Below, in pieces: positions 1-10,786 of a DNA stretch of 64,000 bases (the stretch's first letter is position 1; each line of letters starts with the position of its first letter). The notes under the pieces are model-generated. The model had not been told where the DNA came from and did not search any database. It worked only from the letters and a program-made list of their open reading frames with translations. The stretch lies in NCBI RefSeq assembly GCF_025612915.1, contig NC_069120.1:15444501-15508500 (forward strand). Reading direction: 5' to 3'. The DNA is from Magallana angulata. Its lineage: Eukaryota; Mollusca; Bivalvia; Ostreida; Ostreidae. A program made the translations under genes and the position numbers.

Positions 1-176
1 AAAAACAAAACCTTTTTTCTTACATCTTACATTTTAAAAAAACGAACAAAAAATCCGAAACATGTACCACATGTTTTTTTTAAAGTTATGTGTATGGAAC
101 GCCATAACTGCCTTATGTGGCTATTTTATATGTAGATGGTGCTTTATTATATTATGCTGTGGTTATTTCATGTGAA

Positions 177-400
177 GATGGTGCTTTATTATATGAAAAT
201 GGTGCTTTATTATATGAAGATGGTGCCTTATTATATGAAGGTGGTGCTTTATTATATGAAGATGGTGCTTTTTTATGTGAAGATGGTGCTGTATTATATG
301 AAGATGATGCTTTATTATATGAAGATGGTGCTTTATTATATGAAGGTGGTGCTTTATTATATGAAGATGGTGCTTTTTTATGTGATGGTGCTTTTTAATG
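177..400 (+). repeat. 21-bp minisatellite in left arm of foldback element
   Basis: About ten copies of a 21-bp unit beginning GATGGTGCTTTATTATATGA, with shortened variants near the inner end. The unit is a multiple of three without stops, so several frames read through it. This gives apparent repetitive peptides (ALLYEDG and shadows on the other strand) that are not evidence of a gene. Confidence 0.9.
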
Positions 401-929
401 TGAAGATGGTCACTCGGAACTTTATTTTTGAAGACTGACTTAAACATTTATTTTCTCGAAATTTTGAAAGTAGAACAAAATTGATACAGTTAAAATCCAT
501 TAAATACACAATTGCTAGTTTCTCTTTTTTAGCATAATAAGTATTTATGTTACGAGATGAACTGTACGACTTAATCTCAACTGAATTGACAAATATGATT
601 AATTGAATAATACAATATTTTGTCAGTATTTCTTGACATTTTACTTTTGTCTTTACCACTTATAAAAGGGCCTTCTTTGAGCTATATTATAGTATAGTAG
701 ACCTTTCCCTGTGACTTTCCCTTACACTATCTTAAAGTCAAATCCTATCACCTAGGGCATCAGTCTGTTTAAAATCAGATCCTCAATCCGTTCCTTTATT
801 TGTTTTTGTTTTTTATAATATTTTGTTTTGAAATACTCAGAATATGAGCTCTTCCTCCAACTCACCACTTAGGTTAAAGAGGAACGGTCATCAATGACGA
901 AGACCGACTGGGCGATGACAATTACAAAA

Positions 930-1593
930 TCAAAGTACTGAAGAACTGACGGGAGTTGATTTTGTCGATGTTTATTTATTTTAAAATCAATGATATGTTA
1001 TTTTGCATGGCAAGTACATATAGTTTCTAATTTGTATTTGAATTACGCACATTTTCATAATATGAATTTTTGGACTTTTTCGACAAGAATGTCGAGAAAC
1101 CCCCATATGAATCATCTTAAATAATATTTAAAGATAAAATTAATTCAATCAAACTATGTATCAGTAATAGACATATTTCTCGAAAATTGTATGGATCCAA
1201 GCAATAATGAACTCTATAGTCTCGTTCAACCAAACGCTCGGCTGACACCGTAAATCTCCGACAAGCAAGGGAGACTCTCTGCTTGTCGGAGATTTACGGA
1301 GACAGTCGAGCGTCGAGTTGAACGAGACTATATTGAACTCTGGCGTAGGAATACATACGACTACAAAAAATATCTAAATTGTTCGTACCATTTAAAATCT
1401 GACTATTTTCAAGCTATTTATAAATAAGTTTCCTTGAAAAACAATGCTTTAGCATACATTACATCGAATTTATCAATTATGTTCAAGAACTAAGTCTTGT
1501 TAGCAGCGATGATTTGTGATGAGGTCCAAACACTGTTTCACTTTCGGTTTGTCTGAGTAACTGCATAGGAGAGTTGATTAAAATCAACTCCCA
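930..1593. mobile_element. MITE, GGGAGTTGATTTT family, copy 1
   Basis: Begins near ATCAAAGTACTGAAG and GGGAGTTGATTTT, and ends in the inverse AAAATCAACTCCC. A second copy lies at 7031-7728 and is alignable throughout. Inside is a strong hairpin (about 1218-1330) whose arms begin AGTCTCGTTCAACC and end GGTTGAACGAGACT with small differences. No coding capacity. It sits in the loop of the foldback element, so it is a nested insertion or a captured segment. Confidence 0.8.
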
Positions 1594-1884
1594 ATTAAGA
1601 GCGGATCAAAGATCTTATTTTAATCAGATTGCTAGGGCATAACCTTCACTTAAACACAAATAATTATTAAATTTAATAGATGTAAGTTCGGTTGGGGTAA
1701 AGTCGTACACAGCTAGATCTTCTCGATAGCTTATATACTAATTGTGTTAGAAAAAAGAGGAACTAGCAATAGTGTATCAAATGGATTTTGATCGCATCAA
1801 TTGTTTGTTTTACTTTCAATATTTCGAGATAATACATTAATGGTTACCCCAGGATTCAAAAATAAGAGGAGTTCCGAGTGACCA

Positions 1885-2230
1885 CCTTCACATTAAAAAG
1901 CACCATCATATAATAAAGCACCATCTTCACATAAAAAAGCACCTTCACATAAAAAAGCACCTTCACATTAAAAAGCACCATCATATAATAAAGCACCATC
2001 TTCACATAAAAAAGCACCTTCACATAAAAAAGCATCATCACATAAAAAAGCACCATCTTCATATAATAAAGCACCATCTTCATATAATAAAGCACCATCT
2101 TCATATAAAAAAGCACCACCTTCATATAATAAAGCACCATCTTCATATAAAAAAGCACCATCTTCATATAATAAAGCACCATCTTCATATAATAAAGCAC
2201 CACCTTCATATAATAAAGCACCATCTCCAC
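1885..2230 (-). repeat. 21-bp minisatellite in right arm of foldback element
   Basis: The inverted counterpart of the array at 177-400, longer at roughly sixteen units including 15-18-bp shortened units. The different copy number in the two arms shows that the arrays have expanded or contracted independently since the arms arose. Confidence 0.9.
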
Positions 2231-2270
2231 ATGAAATAGGCACATAAGGCAGCTATGGCGTTCCATATAT

Positions 2271-4230
2271 GTGTGTACAAAGAAACCATCTCTGATGACA
2301 CTAAGTATTAACAGAGACATCAAAATTGCATTAATTCATTTTACATCTTTTGAAATTATATCGAATCCTGGTGCGAGGTCTCGCAAATATAAGCTTACTG
2401 GCAACTAACTGAAGCGTTCTTATCATTGATATTTGTAATATTGAAAAAAATTTACGACTTTATTCTGGCGTTAAAACAATGCATCGATATGTTTATGGAT
2501 GTATGCTTAAGCATTTTAAAAAACGCGATCGGAGATAATTCACTCACAAAAGTGCGAAGGAAAAAAGTTGGACATGAAATAAATCATTAACAAGAACGGA
2601 AATATCAGCAAGTCGGTCCACGGCCAGTAAGCAAGAGCAGTGAATTTTATAAACCATATCAACAGTTTAAAACATAAAAAAAAACCACAACATGCACACG
2701 TAATTTATACTTTTTTTTTTAATGAAAACGTCATATTGGACTGCAGTGGATATAATTAGAAAACACTGCCCACTACTATCCTGAAACCCACGGTAATTTA
2801 CACGGCAGTTTTACAAGGCGATTTTTTTCTCATAATTTGAAATTAAAGATATCATACATCGGTATTAATATTGTTTGCATAGCAATACATGTTTTACTAT
2901 TTTATAGCGAGCGCAGCGCTCGCGAAGCGAGCTCCATAGACAACGTGTACGAACGGAGAAAATTCGAGTTGAAATCTGCACATTGTTCAAAGAAATTTTT
3001 ATGAGGCCACGTGAAAAAGTTCTACATATCCCAATAATCCTTTGCGGTGCATAGCAACATGGTGGAACAGGAAGCGTTTCTACGGAAAATTCTTACCTGT
3101 AAATCGCATACATCATTTTCATTTAACAATTAAAAAATCCTTTTAAAAACATTAAAGTAAAAAACACATATGCTTACGTAAAAAAACTGTACCTATCTGA
3201 ACTTTTGCTGACATATGACGTCATTTCCTTCCCCGAATTTGCCCGACAATTTACGAAAGCTGTCGAGCGCAAAAGTTAAGTATGACGTAACAATGATCTC
3301 GGGCTATATAATTTCCAGCAATAAATTTAGAGGTAAATCAAGCATCTGTACTGGATGTAACGTATAGAAAGTACTCAATATCAGTGTTAACGGTGACTCT
3401 TTGGCTGATTAGTTTTGATGATTTTTTTTGGTCAGTAAATACACATGCAAGTTCCATGCTAAATTTACTGTCATATTGATCCAAACATATATGCATACGT
3501 TAGGTAGGTGAAAAAAATATTATTAAAAAAGAAAAAAAAAAGAAAAGTCGAATCATTATTAGATCTACGTGCAGCCACGTCATTTTGTAATGAATAAATA
3601 AAAGAAAAAAATTAAACTGTTAAAATATCTACATGTCAAACCTTTAAATAAAATTGGATAACACACACTAAAAAAGGGTGAGGGCACATGTCTACAACGC
3701 TTATATAGCGTACAAAAATTAAAAAGATTAAAAACAAAAACACAGATTTCAAAAAGGTACAAAATGAGAAATAACACAGACACACACTTTAATGTTTACT
3801 GATTTTAATGATCATTATTAAAAGGTAAAGGAATGGTAAAAACTTAATTGTATTTACATAAAAAAACCAAACGGCTTTGTGTTTATCTAAATATTTTAAT
3901 AAGTCTGTTTAACATTTTATTAATGCTCAGTGCATGGTAGTTTGTTTAAGTGTATAAGCCTTAAGGAAGGGACCATTGGAATAAAAGTTTAATAACTTTG
4001 GGTTCCTTGCGGCGGTAAAAGTTTTCAAACATTATGCAAAGCCCAAGTTTTTTGGTTAGGGCAAGTCAACGGGTTGCATTTAACAATGATGACAGATGTG
4101 TGGTTCCTTCTGCGTTCGCCCTAACGGTCACACCGTAAAACATATTATCTAAAATTGTTCTTACTATGAGTAAGTTTGTGAAAGGTACCTGTGTAATTTT
4201 GTGTTTACGTCGATGTTGAAGTTTCTACTT
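2271..4230. other. Intergenic, no gene recognised
   Basis: AT-rich DNA with no supported exon. The only local oddity is a GC-rich self-complementary patch of alternating GCGAGC/GCTCGC words near 2905-2935. The short frames here lack homology or splice support. Confidence 0.6.
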
Positions 4231-4289
4231 GATTTTGATTACGTTATGACGTCGTCTTGATGTAGAAGGAATGTTTCGTCATCAGATTG

Positions 4290-4297
4290 TGACGTCA
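4290..4297. promoter_or_regulatory. CRE/ATF palindrome upstream of stathmin-like gene 1
   Basis: A perfect TGACGTCA palindrome lies 38 bp upstream of the start codon at 4336, and a half-matching TGACGTCG lies at 4247-4254. The paralogue at 10326 has the corresponding TGTGACATCACAATG context with the core changed to TGACATCA. The match to the CREB/ATF consensus is seen; use as a promoter element is inference. Confidence 0.45.
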
Positions 4298-4335
4298 CAA
4301 TGCCATTCGTTCTTAGAAACAGGTTATTGATCAAC

Positions 4336-4792
4336 ATGGGATTGTTTCAGAGTTGTCTGGCTAGAAATAACAAAGTCGGTGTCATGAAGGAAGAGAGAGA
4401 AGTATACGATAAGGTATGTCGTACAATGGTAACAGTGGGGGTCACTGAAAAGAAAGGAGGGGTAGCATTCGGTCTGACCTTTGTGTCGGAGGAAGCCCCA
4501 AAGATGCCGCCTCGTAGACTGATGGAACTCAAAAAAGAGGATCCTGAGAAATGGAGAGGTAAGCTGGAGCAGACAACTATTATCGTAACCAAATGTTTGA
4601 TAACATTTAATCAAAACGTGATTATTGATAAACTGGTATTTTTTTCGTACAGAAAATCAAGGAAAGACTTTGGCAAGGAAACAGATGCTGGCACAACAAA
4701 AGAGAGACGAGGCCCGCATTCAGAAACAGATTGAAAAAGCCCACAAAGAAATGGAAAGGCTCGAAAAATACGTCAACCTTGGTGCTGATTAG
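4336..4792 (+). CDS. Small predicted lipid-anchored stathmin-like protein, copy 1
   Basis: Two exons, 4336-4558 and 4653-4792, joined across a GTAAGC...CAG intron in phase 1, give 120 residues. The N-terminus MGLFQSC fits the N-myristoylation pattern MGxxxS with an adjacent cysteine suited to palmitoylation, so membrane attachment is predicted. Residues about 40-66 (GGVAFGLTF, then [14 protein letters not shown]) resemble the N-terminal hairpin and linker of stathmins. The rest is a charged helix or coiled coil rich in K, E, Q and R ([28 protein letters not shown]), much shorter than a full stathmin helix. If the resemblance is real, tubulin binding is the expected role, but this is a remote match by eye. 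A paralogue with the same exon structure lies at 10326-10786. It differs at few residues while the introns have diverged, which indicates purifying selection. Confidence 0.75.
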
Positions 4793-6390
4793 ATGCCACT
4801 CTAACACTGTGTGAAATTGTCAAAAAGCTATGGAGTTTAAGTTTAATTATTGAACTTTACGTGCGTGGGACATAAAACGTTTCTCGAAGACCGTTAAATT
4901 TACACTTTCTTTGTCGTCATGAAAATTTTATCAATGTCACGAAGAAATAAGTAATAAATTTGAAATTGGATGAATTTGTTTCTTATTTTATAAATACTTT
5001 GTTTTTTAATTGCAGAAAAAAACGTGTATATTTAGTGTATGTTCATTGTTAGTAATTGGTAAAAGCGTTCTCATCAATCTGAAATCACGCTCGCTTGGTT
5101 TTGGGAGAGTGAGAAATTCTTTTTGAGATCATGTAGGGTAAATGGCGATGTACTCGATTTAGAAGTATCTTGGTTCAGCAAAAATGCAAAGTAGAATACA
5201 AGTATTAGTACATTTACACTGCCACGTGTATATTTTGGGGACATAGCCATCATCCTAGATTTACCCAGTAAGAGATTTACCACTCAGTACTATTAAAAGA
5301 GAATTCAAACTTTTTTTTCAAACTATTTAACTTTACACCCAACAACTAGAAAGAGATTAATCTTATGATTTTTTAAAAGAAACATCGTGGCACTTGACAC
5401 CATATAAAAGCATTGTGTGATGAAACGGTTGAATATTACCGTCCGGCTTAATTTACATGTAACAACGCAAATGGTAATATATACATGTATATACAATTTT
5501 AAACGATCTCCAGAAACTCAGACAAAATCCAGTTCTACTGCAGTATATTGTTTTGCAAAGTACAGTTCTCAGTATGGATAAATTACGGACTAAACAGTTA
5601 ATATCTGTTTAAGTCACAGTTGCATGTTTTCTCCCATTTTTTTGTAGAGCGGACATAGGTCAGCATACTGGGTACAATGGTATTGCAAGATCGATCTAGG
5701 CTTTGTACATTCGTGACAAACTTGCTCACACGTAAAATAAGACGCATATACTAACATATTAGCATATTATGTTAGTATGCCATGAATGTTTCTTCCCTTG
5801 AACGCCCATTAATTGTCAGTTCTGTCGTAGTATGAAGGTTGGAATTAGTAATTATAATTAAACGAAAATTAATAGTTGGACTGGGGATAGAACCCACCAC
5901 CTTTAACTTTTAGTCAAAAGTCAGACAGGAGGAATATTCTATGAAACCTCTGATAGAAAAGGTCAATAATATCCGCTTTTTATATAACTTAAATCGAAAC
6001 TGGTGTCTACTCACTTAGCAAATATAGCCAACATTAGCTATGGAATATTTGTGTATTAATTAAAGAAGAATATCAAACCCGTTGGTTTCGTTTAATTGTA
6101 CATGTAAGATACAATTTTCAATTTTGTTATTTTTTCTTTTAAATGTCCTTTTAAACATTATGATACAATTTTGCAAAAGAACAATTTCTTACTATAGGAG
6201 GTTAGAATATATTAATAAACACAAAAAAAAAAAAATATTGCCTAACGTTTTGGTGGTGTCGAAATCTGAACCTTAATGAGAATGTAGTACATTACATTTA
6301 AAATACTTTCACTATTTTGAATTTTTGAATTTTTACAAAATTTGACCAAATAAATGTACTTGAAACAGTTTTGGAATGGTAAAAACCTTT
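4793..6390. other. Intergenic, no gene recognised
   Basis: Downstream of the first stathmin-like gene. Contains AT-rich sequence, a short palindrome around ATACTAACATA near 5746-5778, and a stretch near 5875-5990 resembling a decayed reverse-oriented SINE. No exon supported. Confidence 0.5.
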
Positions 6391-6394
6391 GAAA

Positions 6395-6478
6395 AGGTAT
6401 AAAAACCCCCAGCAGGATCCGAAATCATGACTAAAAGATTCATAGTTAACGCTCTACCCCATTGTACTAGGCTGTTGG
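6395..6478 (-). repeat. Possible decayed tRNA-derived SINE head
   Basis: On the minus strand the segment reads with a GGGTAGAGCG box-A-like word, then GGATCCTGCTGGGG in place of box B, with about tRNA spacing. It resembles the tRNA-like heads at 52.8 and 53.1 kb but is too degraded to be sure. Confidence 0.3.
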
Positions 6479-6947
6479 GTTACATTTCCAGGAGAGAACA
6501 ATGAAATTATTTTTTTGATTTTATTGTTCTAATAGGATGCACGTCACAATATGGAGGTATTTCATACAACCTTAAATGTCATGATTTTCTTTATATTTTC
6601 CTAATTATGAGGCGACACACATCAGCTGATACTTAATGAATAATGGTCATTTATTAATCGTCAGTGTAATGTCAAAATCAACTGTTACCATTGTCATTAA
6701 ACTATATAACAGACCACCGATTGACCATTACAATATGTCGGATGATGGGAAAATTCAGTGATGACAAACACATGACATCTGCTTCTTATATAAAGTCAAG
6801 CCAGCTTGAAAACCGTCCATTTCATTTAACCGGGTTACCGATATTGACAGGTTCAGTATGTATAATACTTGTGAACTTTATATATATATGTATACTCATT
6901 TGTCCTTCGAATCATTCTTGTTTTGTTCACACTTTTTATTGCAGAAC

Positions 6948-7786
6948 ATGACTGCCTTCCTGGCCTACGGTTTAGTGATGTGCTTAGTGGCGTTTACTAG
7001 TATACCAGTAACCGGTATGTACCATACTGAATCAAAGTACTGAAGTACTGACGGGAGTTGATTTTATCGATTATTATTTATCTTAAAATCAACGGTATGT
7101 TATTTTGCTTGGCAAGTAGTTTATAATCTCTATTTGCATTACGCACATTTTTATAATATGGATTCTCGGACCTTTCCGACAAGAATTTCGAGAAAACCTC
7201 TTATGAATCATGTTGTGTAATATTTAAAAATAGAATTGATTTCATCAAACTATGTATCGATATTCGAAATATTTCAAAAAGTGTATGGATCCAACCAATA
7301 ATGAACTCTAGTCTCGTTCAACCAGATGCTCGGCTGTCTCCGTTAATCTCCGGAAAGTAAGAGGTACAAGGTCACGTGATAGCTTGATGATGCGACCTCT
7401 AAATATAGACTGACTCTCTGCTTGTCGGAGATGTACGGAGACAGCCGATGGTTGAACGAGACTATATTGAACTCTGGCGTAGGAATACATACGACTGCAA
7501 AAAACTTCTAAATTGTTCGTACTATTTAAAATCTGACTATTTCTTAGGTATTTATAAATAAGTTTCCTTTAAAAGAAATGCTTCAGCGTACATAACATCG
7601 AATTTATCGATTATTTTCAAGAACTAACTCTTGTCAGCGGTGAATATTTGTGCTTAGGTCCAAACACTGTTTCAGTTTCGGTTTGCCAGAGTAACTGCAT
7701 AGGAGAGTTGATTAAAATCAACTCCCAAAAATCAATTACTGAGGCAGTATTTGCGATATATTTTAATTTTTATCTAATCCTATATT

Positions 7787-7871
<85 letters not shown>

Positions 7872-8626
7872 TTATGCATTCAGAGTTTTAAAATTCTTCT
7901 GGATAATTTCAGAACATTAATCTGAAATATTTCATATCACTTAGATCTGTCAAATTTTAGTGCGAATTGGATGCCATGAAGTTGCTTTGAAAATGTACAT
8001 GATGTCTACATGAAGTCTACACCATTGGTTGTACATGTAGTTACTGTATATAATTTATCAGACAGCCATAAAAAACATATAGAGAACGATTTTTTACTTC
8101 TGTTTTTCACGCAATGGCAGTGCAAGGTTCTGAAAATGACAAATCGTTCTATGACTGCAAGGTCTACTCCAAAGAAGAGGACAGACCTACAGAGAAGACA
8201 GAGTGTGTACACGATTACCAAGACGGGCTGTATTACTGCAAGACCTGGGAGTGTGAGGTCCCGAGCTGTCCCCGGGAGGAACAGGTCGATCAGGAGGGCG
8301 AACCCTGCCCCTTATGTCCAGGTACATGTTGCAGAACATCTCTTTACACATATTTAAAAGTCATCTTCCATTCTCTCTTCACTTGGCTTTTATGTAGGGT
8401 CTATTTTAAGAATTTAAGAAATAAAGTCTATTTGTTTTGTATGTTTGTGTCATCTTTTGTTTCAGGTACATGTACGACCGGAGGTAAAATTTACTCCGTG
8501 GGAGAGACGGTTCCCTGTAATGACCGGGTGAACAGCTGTGGATGTATCAGCACCGGACAGGGGTTCTCTACATTAATTGCGACCAACAAGTACAGTCTTT
8601 GTGGAGCTCCCTTTCCTACAGAATAA
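6948..8626 (+). CDS. Secreted cysteine-rich protein with VWC-like modules
   Basis: Three coding exons, 6948-7014, 8121-8321 and 8466-8626 (phases 1, 1), give 142 residues. The start lies three bases after a TTGCAG acceptor, so an upstream noncoding exon is likely. Residues 1-22 form a hydrophobic signal peptide (MTAFLAYGLVMCLVAF...). The mature part has 12 cysteines. Residues about 35-88 follow the von Willebrand factor type C pattern, including YYCKTWEC, then SCPREE, then PCPLC. A second module follows (TCTTGGKIYSVGETVPC, then SCGC) and ends early after KYSLCG. VWC proteins are extracellular and often bind TGF-beta/BMP ligands or matrix; the specific partner here is unknown. Intron 1 (about 1.1 kb) holds a MITE and a GA microsatellite. 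An AATAAA at 8782 is a plausible poly(A) signal. Confidence 0.82.
7031..7728. mobile_element. MITE, GGGAGTTGATTTT family, copy 2
   Basis: Same family as 930-1593, with the same ends and the same internal hairpin. It differs by an insertion inside the hairpin (about 7358-7408). It lies in intron 1 of the VWC-like gene in the sense orientation of its sister and leaves both splice sites intact. Confidence 0.85.
7790..7867 (+). repeat. (GA)n microsatellite
   Basis: An uninterrupted AG dinucleotide run of about 78 bp directly downstream of the MITE, in intron 1 of the VWC-like gene. Confidence 0.97.
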
Positions 8627-8781
8627 ATTATGCTGTCATAACTATATCCTGATAGAAACTGATTAAAAAGTACTCACATTTTGTTTCTTTTTAAATTTCA
8701 ACATATTTTTGTTGTTGTTGCTCTTTTCCTAAAAAATAAGAAACATATCACCATCCTTGCAAGAGTGACTAAATCTCATTG

Positions 8782-8787
8782 AATAAA
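8782..8787 (+). terminator. Candidate poly(A) signal of VWC-like gene
   Basis: AATAAA about 155 bp downstream of the stop at 8624-8626, the first canonical hexamer in a sensible position. Its use is inferred. Confidence 0.4.
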
Positions 8788-8939
8788 AACATGAAATGTG
8801 AGCATGTCGTCTTGATTATGTTTGTAAAAAAACCCAAACATGTATCGAATGCATGCCATTGTTTTCTTTCTTTGAACAAAAACCTTGATTTTAAACGGAA
8901 TTGTAACCAAGATAAAATAACATTGAAATTTACTCGTAG

Positions 8940-8992
8940 CCTATAGTATATAAGGACTTATACTAGTATATAAGTCCTTATATACTATAGGT
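8940..8992. repeat. Near-perfect 53-bp palindrome
   Basis: The left arm CCTATAGTATATAAGGACTT is repeated inverted after a few central bases. AT-rich, with no coding content. It could be the core of a decayed foldback MITE or a cruciform-prone site. Confidence 0.85.
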
Positions 8993-10230
8993 TCGTCGGG
9001 TAGAGGATAATCGAGTTTAGATTCATAAAATCTTGCTCTCAAGACCCAAAAGCCAGCAATATCAAAATCTTTGAATTTAAGATTAGCTTCACTATAATCG
9101 TTACATGATATGATTTAAAATCCTTCAATTCGGAAGAGTCAATTCATAGTTTTATTGCAAAAAGCTTAAAAATTAATTGTAGTTTTCTCCTAACAAAAAT
9201 TATAAACAATTCGGTATATTCTGATCTTAACCTATGATTCTTTGACCTCAGAATCAGTAAGGTATTCTTTAAGTCATTCAAAACTATGGTTTAAAAAAAC
9301 GTTTTTTTATGATTTCGCCTGGAAACGAAAGCGTTACACAAAGGTGGAATATATTAATTCATTACCTCGGCCATTTTTTCTATTCTTAGAATATTTGGCC
9401 TATTTTCAACCAAACTTGGAGCAAAGCATTCTGTTGTAAAAGGCTTTGAAAATTGATACAACAAGAGATCTGGTCTTCTTTAAAATATAATTAGGAAATT
9501 CAGAATTGAAATCCCGAGGAAAATTGAAGCAGAGAGAAGCTTTTAATCTGTGAAATGAATATAAAGGAAGTTAACATTACATTACATGACGATGTAAAAA
9601 TAACGAAAAAATAACTGTGAAATTCTATAGTATTAGCTAGTGTATAGAAATTTCACAATAAGTCATATCGTAGCCTTGGGGGCCAGAGAAGGGTCACTAT
9701 TTGATTAAGAAAATATTAAAAAGAAACCTAACTTTTGCAAAAGTAAACAAATGGCGCTTATATTTCTGATAGAACACAACTCGTATATAATTTTTACAAG
9801 TTTGTTTTGGAATTTTCACATATATGCAATGTACAAACATGTAGAGTATCTCATGGAAAAAAAAACAATTGAAGGTTTTTACGGGGATGTTATATATATC
9901 TTATATAGTAAGTTATTATATTTCAACTAATTGTTTCCCAACCTACAAACTGTGTTATTATTTCTAATAATGACAAAATAAAGAAAGCCTTGGAAACGGT
10001 GGACAAATTAACCTAGTCATTTGAAAGTGAAAAATAGCAACACAATAGTTGGGCTACAATGTACAATAAGTAGTTTTTTGTTCATATTAGTGGATTCTTT
10101 TCCCCCTGAGTAAACGTAACCCTTAAATAAAATTATAATTATACGGAAAATGATCAAACAACATTATATTGATCAACTGTGATTACGTCATAAATTGCCA
10201 GTCATTATGACGTTGAGATTTACTTTGCAT
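8993..10230. other. Intergenic, no gene recognised
   Basis: AT-rich. Only a minor palindrome around TTCTATAGTATTAGC near 9610-9655 was noticed. The open frame at 9242-9439 has no homology, signal or splice support. Confidence 0.5.
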
Positions 10231-10325
10231 ACATACTATACGTCATGATACTGTGACATCACAATGTTATACATTATCATTGATATTGTGTAGTAACACG
10301 CATTCTGTAAATCAAAGAAATCAAC

Positions 10326-10786
10326 ATGGGGTTGTTTCAGAGTTGTTTGGCTAGAAATAACAAAGTCGGTGTCATGAAAGAGGAGAAAGAAGTGTACGAT
10401 AAGGTACGCCGTACGATGGTAACAGAGGGGGTGACGGAAAAGAAAGGAGGGGTAGCATTCGGTCTGACCTTTGTGTCGGAGGAAGCCCCAAAGATGCCGC
10501 CTCGCAGACTGATGGAACTCAAAAAAGAGGATCCCGAGAAATGGAGAGGTAAATTGGAAAAGACCATAAAAATCAAATGTTGATAATACCATAATTGAAA
10601 CGTAATTATTGTTCTTTATCGTTTTTTATGTACATATTTTTCACAGAAAATCAAGGAAAGATTTTGGCAAGGAAACAGATGCTGGCACAACAAAAGAGAG
10701 AGGAGGCCCGCATTCAGAAACAGATTGAAAAAGCCCACAAAGAAATGGAGAGGCTTGAAAAATACGTCAACCTTGGTGTTGATTAG
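10326..10786 (+). CDS. Small predicted lipid-anchored stathmin-like protein, copy 2
   Basis: Two exons, 10326-10548 and 10647-10786, with the same phase-1 junction and the same exon lengths (223 and 140 nt) as the gene at 4336, giving 120 residues. The myristoylation/palmitoylation-type start MGLFQSC, the GGVAFGLTF stathmin-like hairpin and the charged C-terminal helix are conserved. Differences from copy 1 include R for C in the YDKVxRT segment, E for V in the following TMVTxG, I for T in exon 2, and V for A at the penultimate residue. Coding sequence is far more conserved than the intron or flanks, so both copies look functional. The duplication is direct, about 6 kb apart, and spans the VWC-like gene. 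Confidence 0.75.

Larger units (their letters stand above)
91..2270. mobile_element. Foldback element with long inverted arms
   Basis: Two long inverted arms, about 91-615 and 1650-2270, match in reverse complement. The outer ends share TATGGAACGCCATA, then both carry a 21-bp tandem array, then a unique stretch containing ATTGCTAGTT and a polypyrimidine run. The central loop (about 615-1650) carries no transposase-like frame and holds a second, unrelated MITE. This is the architecture of a non-autonomous foldback DNA element. No target-site duplication could be fixed by eye, so the outer borders may be off by some tens of bases. The arms differ by many small changes, so the insertion is not very recent. 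Confidence 0.8.

Noticed and set aside
117-447. Repetitive open frames (ALLYEDG-type and shadows on both strands), also at 1856-2323
   Set aside because: They follow from a stop-free 21-bp tandem unit in the arms of a foldback element. Several frames are open at once and no start context or splice support exists.
7648-7920. Frame through the GA microsatellite
   Set aside because: Its length comes from the EREREREs encoded by the GA run; it lies in a MITE/microsatellite intron.
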